From assembly GCA_017394885.1 (NCBI GenBank), contig JAFPWO010000010.1:216010-270189 (forward strand): a stretch of DNA of 54,180 nt, read 5' to 3'. This document shows, piece by piece, positions 1 to 8,066 of this stretch. A program made the translations under genes and the position numbers. The notes under the pieces are model-generated. The model was not told the DNA's origin, searched no databases, and worked only from the letters and a program-made list of their open reading frames with translations. The DNA is from Lachnospiraceae bacterium (GTDB lineage: Bacteria; Bacillota; Clostridia; Lachnospirales; Lachnospiraceae). Each line of letters begins with the position of its first letter. Position 1 is the first letter of the stretch.

Positions 1-631
1 GTTCAAAGTGACATTTGACAATGCCGAGATCGATCTTCAGGCAGGGGCCGATCCGCCCCGGCCGGGCCAGGACCTTCCCGCCCGACAGCGTAAAGAAAAA
101 CTTCTGCTGGTTGACCGCGGTCGGTGCGAGCAGCGCGGCCTCCACGCCCCTTTGAAACCATTCCGGGGAGTCCGCCGTGATATTGCTTACCTGCTCCGCC
201 GTCTTGCTCTTCCGGGGACTTCCCTGTGTCTTTCCGTACCCTAGCGCGATCACGATCACTTCTTTCTCGCCCGCTCCAAGAACCGCCTTGCTCTTCCCGT
301 GCGAGAGGGCCGTCCAGCAAGTGTTCAGGCCCAGTTCCTGCGCTTTCAGTACGATCTTTTCTCCGTAGAAGCCGCATCGTTCCTCCAGATCCGCCGCCTT
401 CTTCCCGGCCAGCACGAGATAATTGCGGCAGTTTACGATCTTTCCGTAATGTGCCATCAACGAGTCGTAGCAGTCCGGCTCGTCATAAAAAATCTGCATG
501 TGCAGCGCGCCTTCCTTATTCAGCGCTGCCGCGGCCGCATCCAGCTGCGTCCGGATCTCCGGCGGAATCGTCTTATCCGTAAATGTACGCACACTGTGCC
601 GCGCCTTCATCACGTCCCGGATATCATTCAC
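1..631 (-). CDS. Nitroreductase family protein, partial (3' end outside window)
   Basis: This is the first 210 codons of a flavin-dependent nitroreductase-family protein; the stop lies beyond base 1. The N-terminus VNDIRDVMKARHSVRTF has the family hallmark in which an R-x-S-V-R-x-F segment binds FMN phosphate. The middle contains GLNTCWTALSH and the later part APTAVNQQKF, the usual FMN-contacting 'P(S/T)xxNxQ' stretch. Family members use NAD(P)H to reduce nitro-aromatics, quinones or other acceptors in the cytoplasm; the substrate here is unknown. The GTG at 631 is chosen because a GAGGAGG ribosome-binding site sits 8 bases upstream; the next in-frame ATG (610) would remove the start of the family motif. 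Confidence 0.85.
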   Translation of the reverse strand, partial: MNDIRDVMKARHSVRTFTDKTIPPEIRTQLDAAAAALNKEGALHMQIFYDEPDCYDSLMAHYGKIVNCRNYLVLAGKKAADLEERCGFYGEKIVLKAQELGLNTCWTALSHGKSKAVLGAGEKEVIVIALGYGKTQGSPRKSKTAEQVSNITADSPEWFQRGVEAALLAPTAVNQQKFFFTLSGGKVLARPGRIGPCLKIDLGIVKCHFE

Positions 632-717
632 CGCAAATTCCTCCTCTCAGGAAATGCGGCAGCAGGGTCTGTCCCTGCTGCCACATTCCAGGCGATGCCG
701 GGCATCGCCGCTGCCTG

Positions 718-2064
718 TCAGTTCTTCCTGTCTTTTTTCTTTCCCTTCATGACAATGATAACGACCACCACCACGACGGCAAGGATCAGCAGCCAGATAA
801 AGATGCAGATCCCCAGCGGCTGCGGGCAGAAGTGGCAGATGGGGCATTCCTTCGGCTGTTTTTCCGGATCCACGGGAACAGAATCCGTGTCTTCCGTGTT
901 TTCCGCCGCCGTCTGGGTCTCCCCGCCGATATCCGTGGTCTCAAAGATCAGGATCTCGGAATAATCCGACCAGAAATCATCCTGCTCCGGCTGGCTGATG
1001 CGGTAACGGCAGCGGATCTCGATGGGCGTGTCCTTCGGGATCGAAGGGTGCTTCTCGTTGATCAGATGGAGCAGAGGGCATTCCATTTCCCCGGCTTTGA
1101 TCAGCCAGTCCGCGTTTCCCATACCGGTCCATTCGGCGTCGCCCTTCACGCGGGCCTCCGTTTCGATCACGATCCCGCCGCCGAAGGCCGCAAGCTTCGT
1201 TGCCTTCTCCATCAGGTCCTCCGGTACGGTCAGCGTGTAGGCCACGATCGGATTGCCGTTGAATTCCTTATCCGTCATGTACAGATCGGTGATCACCGGC
1301 GCCGCGATATCCCCCTCTTTCAAGGCTTCGAACGTCTCCGCGTCCTTGCCGACGGAAGCGACATTCGACCAGTCGGAGTAATAGTATTTCTCCACCGTAC
1401 CCTCTTCGGTGTCCGCATAGGTGCTGACCACGAAGCGCATGCGGAAATAGGCGGTATGCTTCTCAAAATCGATCTTCACGCCGTCTTCTTCATTGTACGT
1501 ATACTGCTCCGGACGCAGTTGGTCCTTAATGCCCGGCCGCCCCTCCGCGGGATCGCCGTTAAAGGCATCTTCGCTTACCCAGCGCATGATCCAGTGTTCG
1601 TTCACGGTCTCGGTGCAGTTGCCGATCCACAGATCCACGCCGTCCCACTCGCCGACCCGGATGCGGCCGTCCTCGTCGTACCCGAGGCCCATGTTTTCGA
1701 CATGATCCCAGTACTTCGAATAATGCCAGCCGGAAACGCTGTCGTTTACGTCGTCAAGAGCCCAGTCGACCTGGGTGGTAATGATGATTTCACTGAATCC
1801 GTACGGCTTCATGAACTCCTCGAGCTTACCGTCCGCACTCGCATCATCCCGCTGTTTGAAGAACGCCGTCATCTCGTTGCTCAAGCTGTAGGCAATGGCC
1901 ATGGTGGTCGGGGAATCGTTCCCCTCCATCCACTTCGCCGTAACGTTTGCCGGCGCGGTCAGTTCAAAAGGCAGGTCTTCTTCCGCCGCCTGCACGGGCA
2001 GGGCCCCGGCCGCCAGCGTGAAAACCATCAGGCAGGCTATTACAAAAGCCAGTAGTCTTTTCAT
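718..2064 (-). CDS. Secreted surface protein with Cys-rich C-terminal membrane anchor, function unknown
   Basis: The 448-residue product has a signal peptide (about residues 1-26, cleavage near ALPVQA), a long acidic, Trp-rich extracellular region of about 370 residues, and a C-terminal anchor. The anchor is a Cys-Pro-rich patch (CPICHFCPQPLGICIF), one hydrophobic Val/Ile-rich helix and a basic tail KGKKKDRKN. This is a type I membrane topology with the body outside the cell. No LPXTG motif is present. The body has repeated phrases (SDWSNVASV, SDYSEILIF) resembling the ends of fibronectin-like beta domains, but no named domain was recognised. A possible promoter TTTACA-17-TACCAT lies at 2130-2158. 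Confidence 0.8.
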   Translation of the reverse strand: MKRLLAFVIACLMVFTLAAGALPVQAAEEDLPFELTAPANVTAKWMEGNDSPTTMAIAYSLSNEMTAFFKQRDDASADGKLEEFMKPYGFSEIIITTQVDWALDDVNDSVSGWHYSKYWDHVENMGLGYDEDGRIRVGEWDGVDLWIGNCTETVNEHWIMRWVSEDAFNGDPAEGRPGIKDQLRPEQYTYNEEDGVKIDFEKHTAYFRMRFVVSTYADTEEGTVEKYYYSDWSNVASVGKDAETFEALKEGDIAAPVITDLYMTDKEFNGNPIVAYTLTVPEDLMEKATKLAAFGGGIVIETEARVKGDAEWTGMGNADWLIKAGEMECPLLHLINEKHPSIPKDTPIEIRCRYRISQPEQDDFWSDYSEILIFETTDIGGETQTAAENTEDTDSVPVDPEKQPKECPICHFCPQPLGICIFIWLLILAVVVVVVIIVMKGKKKDRKN

Positions 2065-2129
2065 CGTGTTTTTCCTTTCTGTCTGCCGGAGAAACGCACC
2101 GGGGCGCCTCTGCCGTGATTTCCGTCCTT

Positions 2130-2158
2130 ATGGTAGCAATTTTCCCTGTTCCTGTAAA
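2130..2158 (-). promoter_or_regulatory. Candidate promoter for the anchored surface protein
   Basis: On the minus strand TTTACA (2153-2158) and TACCAT (2130-2135) are separated by 17 bases, about 65 bases ahead of the start codon. Match to the sigma-A consensus only; untested. Confidence 0.4.
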
Positions 2159-2187
2159 GCGAAAGAATCTGTTTTCGCAAGTCGTTC

Positions 2188-2217
2188 TTGAAAAACACCG
2201 GCCGTCCGTGATACACT
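2188..2217 (+). promoter_or_regulatory. Candidate promoter for the conserved membrane protein
   Basis: TTGAAA (2188-2193) and TACACT (2212-2217) are spaced 18 bases apart, and a TG one base before the -10 makes it an extended -10. The expected start of transcription is about 30 bases ahead of the ATG at 2256. Confidence 0.5.
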
Positions 2218-2255
2218 GTAGCCGACCGGAGCAAGCCGGCAGAAGGAGCGTTTCT

Positions 2256-3032
2256 ATGGGCAGAAAGCGGAAACTGACCGTGGTGAGCATGCTGCACTAT
2301 GTGCGGCTTATTTACCGTTCGCTTCTTTTTATCATCCTTCTGATTACCTATATCTCCTATCGCCTGGAGACCGGCGATTCGATCACCACGGAGCTGGAAC
2401 GGCGCCCCGTGATCCTGGTCATCGGCTGGGCGATCTTCGTCGTGGAAATGATCGGGCGCTTCTTCCCGTCCCGGCTGGAGAGCCCCGGCTGCCAGAAGCA
2501 GTTCAAACGGAACTATATCAAATCCGGCGAGTCCGATATCGTGATCCAGGACAACAACGGGACGCTGCTGGTCGCGCTGGTCTGGATCGGGTTCAACGCC
2601 TTATTCGGCGCGTTTCACATGTGGGGGATACTGGATGACGGGATCATGCTCCTGCTCTGCAGCGCCTATTCCGTGTGCGATATGATCTGCATCCTGTTTT
2701 TCTGTCCCTTCCAGACCTGGTTCATGAAAAACAAATGCTGCAGCGTCTGCCGCATCTACAACTGGGACTACGCGATGATGTTCACGCCGCTGTTCTTTAT
2801 TCCGAAGACCTATACCTGGAGCCTGCTCGTGCTTTCCGTGGCCCTGATGGCACGCTGGGAGATCGCGTTTTACCGCCACCCCGAGCGATTCTCGGAAAAC
2901 ACCAACGAGTATCTGAAGTGCAAAAACTGCACGGAAAAGCTCTGCACGCACAAAAAGCAGCTGCTGACGCTCTGGGATCAGATCGAGGAATACACGGCCG
3001 AAAGGCTGAAATTCCTGAAAAAAGATTCGTAA
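2256..3032 (+). CDS. Conserved membrane protein with two cysteine clusters, function unknown
   Basis: The 258-residue product has about five hydrophobic segments (near residues 18-36, 50-70, 103-124, 130-152 and 172-200). Two Cys clusters lie outside them: C161-C162-x2-C165 after the fourth segment and C222-x2-C225-x4-C230 near the C-terminus. Both would face the same side and could bind a metal together. The C-terminus is a charged, probably helical tail. I recognise the pattern as a conserved hypothetical family of Firmicutes without an assigned role. The ATG at 2256 is chosen because an AGAAGGAG site lies just upstream; the reading frame is open further 5', but that part looks non-coding. 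Confidence 0.75.
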   Translation: MGRKRKLTVVSMLHYVRLIYRSLLFIILLITYISYRLETGDSITTELERRPVILVIGWAIFVVEMIGRFFPSRLESPGCQKQFKRNYIKSGESDIVIQDNNGTLLVALVWIGFNALFGAFHMWGILDDGIMLLLCSAYSVCDMICILFFCPFQTWFMKNKCCSVCRIYNWDYAMMFTPLFFIPKTYTWSLLVLSVALMARWEIAFYRHPERFSENTNEYLKCKNCTEKLCTHKKQLLTLWDQIEEYTAERLKFLKKDS

Positions 3033-3038
3033 ATAGCC

Positions 3039-3584
3039 TCAGTCTTCTCCCACCAGATGCACCGGCTGCCAGTCATGGCTGACCGCCGGCAGAAACGTTT
3101 CGATCATATCACGGGTCTTCATCTTCAAGCTGGACGTGTTCACGCAGGGATGACAGCCGAAATACTCTTCCTCCAGCACATCCTCGTCGATCAGGAGCCG
3201 GACGTGATGCTCCGGATCGTTCATCAGCCCCATCACGCTCACCGAACCGGGCTCGACATCCAGGTATTTCAGCATATCTTCCGGCTCCGCGAAGGACAGC
3301 CGCGCGGAATTGATCTGGCGGGAAAGCTCCTTCGTCTTGAACTTTTTATCCCCCGGCATCAGCAGCAGATAAAAAGCCGTCTTCTGGCGGTTGCAGAGGA
3401 ACAGATTTTTGCAGATGACCATGCCCAGCACCGCGTCGATCGAATAACAGGCTTCCATATCCCAGGCCGGTTCGTGGTCCGTGCGTTCATACGCGATGCC
3501 GAGCTCGTCCAGCAGGTCGTAGGTCCGCATCTCCCGCGGGAGCCTGCCCGCCGCGCTTTCCGGCCTTCCCTGATATAATTCCAT
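3039..3584 (-). CDS. Prolyl-tRNA editing / YbaK-family deacylase (ProX-like)
   Basis: The 181-residue product matches the YbaK/ProX editing-domain family, which hydrolyses mischarged aminoacyl-tRNA (Ala-tRNA-Pro or Cys-tRNA-Pro) in trans. Visible family features are the early 'YERTDHEPAWDMEA' segment, the conserved Lys-containing CKNLFL strand, KKFKTKELS, and the G-x-V-S-V-M-G-L motif followed by L-x-x-D. The C-terminal 'GCHPCVNTSSLKM' carries the conserved small-residue loop of free-standing ProXp-ala proteins. It stands alone, convergent with the membrane protein gene (6-base gap). Which mischarged tRNA it edits cannot be told from sequence. Confidence 0.85.
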   Translation of the reverse strand: MELYQGRPESAAGRLPREMRTYDLLDELGIAYERTDHEPAWDMEACYSIDAVLGMVICKNLFLCNRQKTAFYLLLMPGDKKFKTKELSRQINSARLSFAEPEDMLKYLDVEPGSVSVMGLMNDPEHHVRLLIDEDVLEEEYFGCHPCVNTSSLKMKTRDMIETFLPAVSHDWQPVHLVGED

Positions 3585-3688
3585 TGAAGGAACTCCTTCC
3601 TTATAAACGTTTTCGGCCAGTATATCACACTCTCAAAAAAAATCCCAGAAGGGTCTTCCCAAAATCGGTCAACGGTCGTACAGTAGTA

Positions 3689-3705
3689 TTAACCGAAGCG
3701 GTTAA
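3689..3705. promoter_or_regulatory. Operator dyad TTAACCG-AAG-CGGTTAA upstream of TetR gene
   Basis: A perfect 7-base inverted repeat with a 3-base centre ends 11 bases before the regulator's start codon and overlaps a candidate -10 (TAGTAT, 3684-3689). A diverged half-site (GGTCAACGGTC, 3667-3677) lies just upstream. Size and position are typical of TetR operators, so autorepression of the downstream operon is inferred. Confidence 0.7.
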
Positions 3706-3716
3706 CGGAGGTTTTC

Positions 3717-4328
3717 ATGAATCCGAAATTCTTTTCACTGCCCGTCGAAAAGCAGCAGGCGATCCTCAACGCCGCCTACCGCGTCTTCTCGCAGAACTCG
3801 TACAAAAACAGCCCCATGAGCGAGATCGCGGCCGAGGCCGGCATCAGCAAATCCCTGCTCTTTCACTATTTTCACAACAAGAAGGAGCTCTACCTGTATC
3901 TGTGGGACAACTGCGCGGAGACGACCATCGAATACCTGACCCGCTACGGCTGCTACGAGCAGACGGAGCTTTTTGAGAGCATGGAGCGCGGGATGCGGGC
4001 CAAGATGGAGATCATCCGCCTCTACCCGAACATGGGCAGCTTTACGATCCGGGCTTTCTATGAAAAGGATCCGGAGATCTGCGCCGCGATCCAGGAAAGC
4101 TATCACCGCTATTTCAATCTGAAGGCGGATAAGGTGCGCCTGAATCTGGACCCGTCGCAGTTTGTACCAGGCCTGGACATCGATATGATGTACCGGGAGA
4201 TGTACTGGGCCTCCGAAGGGTACCTGTGGGAGGCCGTCCAGCAGGGGAAATTCGATATCGACCAGATGGAGAAGGTCTTTAACCAGATGCTGACCTTCTG
4301 GAAAAGCGTCTATCTGAGGAGGGAATAA
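3717..4328 (+). CDS. TetR/AcrR-family transcriptional regulator
   Basis: The 203-residue product has an N-terminal TetR helix-turn-helix (about residues 10-55; core MSEIAAEAGISKSLLFHYF) and an all-helical ligand-binding C-terminal domain. It is the first gene of a three-gene operon with an ABC exporter (next start 4 bases downstream), so it most likely represses the exporter until a ligand binds. The dyad at 3689-3705 is the probable operator. The start is supported by GGAGG at 3707-3711. The ligand is unknown. Confidence 0.9.
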   Translation: MNPKFFSLPVEKQQAILNAAYRVFSQNSYKNSPMSEIAAEAGISKSLLFHYFHNKKELYLYLWDNCAETTIEYLTRYGCYEQTELFESMERGMRAKMEIIRLYPNMGSFTIRAFYEKDPEICAAIQESYHRYFNLKADKVRLNLDPSQFVPGLDIDMMYREMYWASEGYLWEAVQQGKFDIDQMEKVFNQMLTFWKSVYLRRE

Positions 4329-4332
4329 GGCG

Positions 4333-5208
4333 ATGGAAGCGATCGTGACCCGGAAACTCACGAAATATTACGGAAAGATGAGAGGGATCAGCGGGCTGGA
4401 TCTGTCGGTGGAGGAAGGTGATTTCTTCGGATTTATCGGGCCGAACGGCGCCGGAAAATCGACCACGATCCGCACGCTTCTCGGACTGATCTCCCCCACC
4501 TCGGGGGAAGCGAAGATCTTCGGGAAGGACGTGCGCACGGAGAAAAACGCCATCCTGGCGGAGACCGGCTATCTTCCCTCGGAAGCACTCTTTTACCCCG
4601 GCATGCGGGTGCGAGATGCGCTTTCGCTCTCCGCGGATCTCCGCCGGAAAGACTGCTCGGCCGGCGCCGCGCAGCTTTGCCGGCGGCTGGACCTGGATCC
4701 GTCCCGGAAGATCGACGAGCTCTCCTTCGGCAACCGCAAAAAGGTCGGCATCGTCTGCGCCCTGCAGGGCGATCCGAAGCTGCTGATCCTGGATGAGCCC
4801 ACCGGCGGCCTGGATCCGCTCATCCAGCATGAGTTTTTTGAAATTCTGAAGGAGCGGAATACGAAGGGGACCACCGTTTTCCTTTCCAGCCATGTGCTTT
4901 CGGAGATCCGCCGCCACTGCCGGCGCGCGGCTGTCATTCGCGAGGGGGAACTGATCGCCTGCGACAGCGTGGACGCGCTTTCCCGCACCAATGCCCGGCG
5001 TGTTTCATTCCGCGGGCAGGCGGAACTGGAAGGCCTTCCGGGCCTGAAAGATATTACACGGACCGCGGACGGCGTCAGCTTTCTCTACGGCGGGGAGATG
5101 AAGCCCCTGCTCGAGCGCCTCGCCGCCGGCGAGATCTCGGATCTGGCCGTGACCGAGCCCGATCTCGAGGAAGTGTTCCTGCATTATTATCAGAAGGAGG
5201 AGGCCTGA
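4333..5208 (+). CDS. ABC-2 type exporter, ATP-binding subunit
   Basis: The 291-residue ATPase has a Walker A GPNGAGKST (about residues 36-44), an LSFGNRKK signature region (a variant of LSGGQ), Walker B LLILDEPTGGLDP and the switch-histidine segment FLSSHVLSE. The roughly 80 C-terminal residues after the ATPase core are typical of drug or lantibiotic exporter ATPases. The gene starts 4 bases after the TetR stop, and the permease follows 1 base later, so expression is coupled. The substrate is not predictable; an exporter regulated by TetR suggests drug or toxic-peptide efflux. Confidence 0.9.
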   Translation: MEAIVTRKLTKYYGKMRGISGLDLSVEEGDFFGFIGPNGAGKSTTIRTLLGLISPTSGEAKIFGKDVRTEKNAILAETGYLPSEALFYPGMRVRDALSLSADLRRKDCSAGAAQLCRRLDLDPSRKIDELSFGNRKKVGIVCALQGDPKLLILDEPTGGLDPLIQHEFFEILKERNTKGTTVFLSSHVLSEIRRHCRRAAVIREGELIACDSVDALSRTNARRVSFRGQAELEGLPGLKDITRTADGVSFLYGGEMKPLLERLAAGEISDLAVTEPDLEEVFLHYYQKEEA

Positions 5209-5209
5209 C

Positions 5210-5995
5210 ATGACCATCGTAAAACATGAACTGCGGCAGGGAAAGACCGCCTTCCTGATCTGGACGGCGGCGATTGCTTTCCTGCTGGGGATCTGCATTT
5301 TTCTTTTTCCGGAAATGAAGGGGGATATGGACGGGATCAGCGAGATGTTCGCCTCCATGGGCTCCTTTACCGCTGCCTTCGGCATGGATAAGCTGAATTT
5401 CGGCACGCTGACCGGCTATTATGCCATTGAATGCGGGAACGTCCTGGGGCTCGGCGGCGCGTTCTTCGCGGCGCTCTGCGCGGTCGATATTTTATGCAAA
5501 GAAGAACGGGGCCATACCGCCGATTTCCTGCTTACGCACCCGGTCAGCCGCATACGCATCATGACGGAGAAGCTGATCTCGGTCGTGCTGCGGATCACGG
5601 CGCTGAATCTCATCATCTACGCGGTCTCCGTCGGATCCATGGCGGCTATCGGGGAGGAAATCCCCTGGAAAGAAGTGAATCTTCTGCACCTGGCTTATTA
5701 TCTGATGCAGCTGGAGATCGCCGCGGTCTGCTTCGGCATCTCCGCCTTCTTAAAGCGCGGCAGCGTCGGGATCGGGCTGGGGCTCGCGGCCCTCTTCTAT
5801 TTCATGAGCCTGATCGCGAACATCACCGAATCCGCAGGTTTTCTGAAATACTGCACGCCCTTCGGCTTCTGCGACGGGGCGTCGATCGTGGATACCGGGA
5901 AGCTGGACGGCGCGGTCCTGGCCGCGGGCCTGGCGCTTGGCGCGCTCGGGATCCTGGCGGCGTATCTCCACTATCCGAAGAAAGACATCACGTAA
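5210..5995 (+). CDS. ABC-2 type exporter, membrane subunit
   Basis: The 261-residue integral membrane protein has six hydrophobic stretches (near residues 15-35, 70-95, 120-145, 155-180, 185-205 and 235-255), the usual layout for an ABC-2 permease. The cytoplasmic loop ILCKEERGHTADFLLTHPVSR is the characteristic coupling segment of this family. It partners with the ATPase immediately upstream. Its last 8 bases overlap the end of the convergent hydrolase gene. Confidence 0.85.
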   Translation: MTIVKHELRQGKTAFLIWTAAIAFLLGICIFLFPEMKGDMDGISEMFASMGSFTAAFGMDKLNFGTLTGYYAIECGNVLGLGGAFFAALCAVDILCKEERGHTADFLLTHPVSRIRIMTEKLISVVLRITALNLIIYAVSVGSMAAIGEEIPWKEVNLLHLAYYLMQLEIAAVCFGISAFLKRGSVGIGLGLAALFYFMSLIANITESAGFLKYCTPFGFCDGASIVDTGKLDGAVLAAGLALGALGILAAYLHYPKKDIT

Positions 5996-6677
5996 CGGGC
6001 GGCCTTGCTTCGGCGGTATGCCGGCAGCCCATATAGTCTAAAATAATCTCCCCGATCTTCGGGCTGTGGACCACGTAGGTGGCGTGACCTTCGCCTTTCA
6101 GGATCCGCAGCTGCGCGCCGGCTACCGCGCGGGCGATATGCCGCGTCTCTTTCTCCTTGATCAGATCGTTATCGCCCGCCGTTACCAGCGTCGGGACGTG
6201 GATCTTTGTAAGATCGCTGTCTGTGATATTCGGCTCCCTCAGCATCAGTGCGATGAGGGGGGCTTTTTTGAAGAAATAACGGATGCGGAAGCGCAGGTGC
6301 GCCATCGTCCGCAGGCCCTTCGGCGTGATATTGGCGCCGCTGATGATGAGCTTCGTGATCCGCTCACACTTCATCGCCGCGAGCAGCCCTATGATCCCGC
6401 CGTCGCTGAAGCCGTAGAAGGTCACGTCCGTTAAGTCAAGCGCTTCCATCAGAGCGATCATATCGTCCGCCATGTCCGCGTAGTGGTATTCTTTGACCGG
6501 CGTGCTCTGCCCGTGGCCGCGGGAATCCGGCAGATAACAGCAGAACGTTTCCTTTAAGACCTCAGCCGCCTCATAAAAAACGGTATGGTCCTCTCCGTTT
6601 CCGTGGACCATGAGCAGCGGCCGGCTCTCTCCGATCACTTCATAAAACAGATCCATTTGATTCACATGTGCGAGCAT
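5988..6677 (-). CDS. Alpha/beta hydrolase
   Basis: The 229-residue protein has the alpha/beta-hydrolase core: an oxyanion-hole region VHGNGED (residues 24-30), the nucleophile elbow GFSDGG with Ser91, a probable acid Asp171 in AGDNDLI, and His198 in GEGH. These give a complete Ser-Asp-His triad. The substrate is unknown (esterase, lactonase or similar). The ATG at 6677 is preferred over an in-frame GTG at 6698 because AAAGGA lies at the right distance before it. The preceding gene on this strand is a lipoprotein about 30 bases away. The 3' end overlaps the ABC permease gene tail to tail. Confidence 0.85.
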   Translation of the reverse strand: MLAHVNQMDLFYEVIGESRPLLMVHGNGEDHTVFYEAAEVLKETFCCYLPDSRGHGQSTPVKEYHYADMADDMIALMEALDLTDVTFYGFSDGGIIGLLAAMKCERITKLIISGANITPKGLRTMAHLRFRIRYFFKKAPLIALMLREPNITDSDLTKIHVPTLVTAGDNDLIKEKETRHIARAVAGAQLRILKGEGHATYVVHSPKIGEIILDYMGCRHTAEARPPVT

Positions 6678-6710
6678 AGTGATCCTTTCTTTTTTCACAG
6701 TCCCGACTTT

Positions 6711-7259
6711 TTATTTCACGGCTTCTTCGAACAGCTTGTTCACTGCGGCTTTAAAGTCCCCGTAGTTCTTCGGCCATTTCATATAGCCGCGGGCACTGAT
6801 CTTCTCTTCGCCCCTGTAAACCGTCAGAGAAAAGCTGTTGCCGTCCAGGACCTGGGTGTCGTTCTTGTCAAACCCGTTCCACTGATCGACGCCGTATCGT
6901 TCCATCAGCGCGCCGAGCTCGCCGGCAAAAGATTTTTCCACTTTGACCACAGCAGCCTGCTCATCCGGGACGCCGTTTGGCTTGACCCGGGCCGTATAGA
7001 CTTCGTCTTCCAGCATCAGTTCATAGCGGACATACGCATTCTTCATATTTCCGGTCGAATAGCCGAAATAGAAATAAGTAATATCCCCGCTTATTGCGTT
7101 TTGCCTGCTCTCTGTTGTCTCCGTGCTCTCCGCATTGTTGGGGGAGCACCCCGCAAAGCCGGCGCACAGGAGCAGCGCCAATCCCAGCAGACGCAGTACT
7201 TTCCCTGCCCCTCTCATTTCGCCAATATTCCTGCGGGAAGGCCGGATATCGTCATTCAT
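6711..7259 (-). CDS. Lipoprotein, function unknown
   Basis: The product of about 182 residues begins with a hydrophobic segment ending in a lipobox (LLCAGFAGC), so it is predicted to be lipid-anchored on the outer face of the membrane. A Thr/Ser/Glu-rich linker follows, then a compact domain of about 120 residues rich in Tyr, Lys and Phe (DITYFYFGYSTGN, WPKNYGDFKAAVNKLFEE). I do not recognise the domain. The start at 7259 has GGGAG 9 bases upstream; a later ATG at 7217 would give a more conventional signal peptide and cannot be excluded. Confidence 0.65.
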   Translation of the reverse strand: MNDDIRPSRRNIGEMRGAGKVLRLLGLALLLCAGFAGCSPNNAESTETTESRQNAISGDITYFYFGYSTGNMKNAYVRYELMLEDEVYTARVKPNGVPDEQAAVVKVEKSFAGELGALMERYGVDQWNGFDKNDTQVLDGNSFSLTVYRGEEKISARGYMKWPKNYGDFKAAVNKLFEEAVK

Positions 7260-7348
7260 GGGTATCATCTCCCTATGCATGGTTGTTTCCCCCGCGGCCA
7301 TTCGTCAAAGACTTTTCACCTGTGGATTAACGAATATTGTCCCTGAAA

Positions 7349-7837
7349 TCAGCCTTTATGCCGTTCCATATAGATCGAGATTGGTTCTTCATCTTCCCCG
7401 ATCAGATAATCCGGGAAGTCCTTCTGACGGAAGCCCAGTCTCGTATACAAGGCGATCGCTTTCGTGTTTTCGGGATCGGGATCGACCCAGACAGTCTCCG
7501 CCCCGTTCCGGAAAGCCTCTTCGATCGCATGGGAGAGCCCTGCCGCCGCAATACTCCGTCCGCGTGCAAATCCGAACAATTTGATGTCCAGCGCGGCGCT
7601 CTGATGCTCTCCGTCGATTTTATAGAACGACTCTCCGCAGTACTTCCCGTCTTCGAAAATGGAATAGTGATTCAGGCCAGGTCTTCCTGATTCGATCCAC
7701 CGAAACCAGTTCTGCATTTCTTCATCGGTCTCGGCCAATCCATCCGGAAATCCGACAAACTTCATGACATCCCCGTCAGCCCAAAGCCGCTGAACATTTT
7801 TGATGTCCCCTGCGGTCGTTTCTCTGATTTCAATCAT
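7349..7837 (-). CDS. GNAT-family N-acetyltransferase
   Basis: The 162-residue protein has the GNAT fold signature: an N-terminal MIEIRETTAGDIKNV, a pyrophosphate-binding region FARGRSIAAAG (variant of Q/R-x-x-G-x-A) and the late DPENTKAIALYTRLGF segment, typical of the acetyl-CoA site of small-molecule and RimJ/RimL-type acetyltransferases. The acceptor is unknown. The start codon overlaps the stop of the Imm32-like gene by 4 bases (ATGA), so the two are translationally coupled. Confidence 0.85.
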   Translation of the reverse strand: MIEIRETTAGDIKNVQRLWADGDVMKFVGFPDGLAETDEEMQNWFRWIESGRPGLNHYSIFEDGKYCGESFYKIDGEHQSAALDIKLFGFARGRSIAAAGLSHAIEEAFRNGAETVWVDPDPENTKAIALYTRLGFRQKDFPDYLIGEDEEPISIYMERHKG

Positions 7838-8043
7838 TCTGTCTTCTCCACGATCAGCTCAGCCGAGCCTTCCTCCAGAGAGTTCCACTCATCATAATGG
7901 ATATGGCTTCCCGGCATCTCCTCCGCCAGTGAAAGAAGCTGCGATGCCAGCGACCGCAGGCCGTCCCGGTTGGCGGAGATGACTGCCGCGCCGTCATCGA
8001 CCCGGACTTTGAGCGTAAAACCATCTTCCCAGTGCAGTTCCAT
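7834..8043 (-). CDS. Imm32-like immunity-family protein
   Basis: This 69-residue protein has the pattern of the Imm32 family: L-x-V-x-V-D-D-G-x-A-V-I-S-A-N-x-x-G-L, a helix with LASQLLSLAEE, then the sequence G-S-H-I-H-Y-D-E and a terminal SLEEGSAELIVEK. Imm32 proteins are annotated as immunity partners in polymorphic toxin systems, by association. No toxin gene is adjacent: neighbours are a DUF4298 gene (23 bases upstream) and an acetyltransferase (4-base overlap). It may be an orphan antidote or have a housekeeping role. Family assignment is from recalled motif pattern. Confidence 0.65.
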   Translation of the reverse strand: MELHWEDGFTLKVRVDDGAAVISANRDGLRSLASQLLSLAEEMPGSHIHYDEWNSLEEGSAELIVEKTE

Positions 8044-8066
8044 GTATCGCGCCGCCTTCCTTTTCT

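Noticed and set aside
583..2055. A 490-codon plus-strand frame opposite the anchored surface protein gene
   Set aside because: It has no recognisable domain, lacks a ribosome-binding site, is rich in His/Arg/Val as expected from an antisense frame in GC-rich DNA, and the opposite strand encodes a protein with clear signal peptide and anchor.
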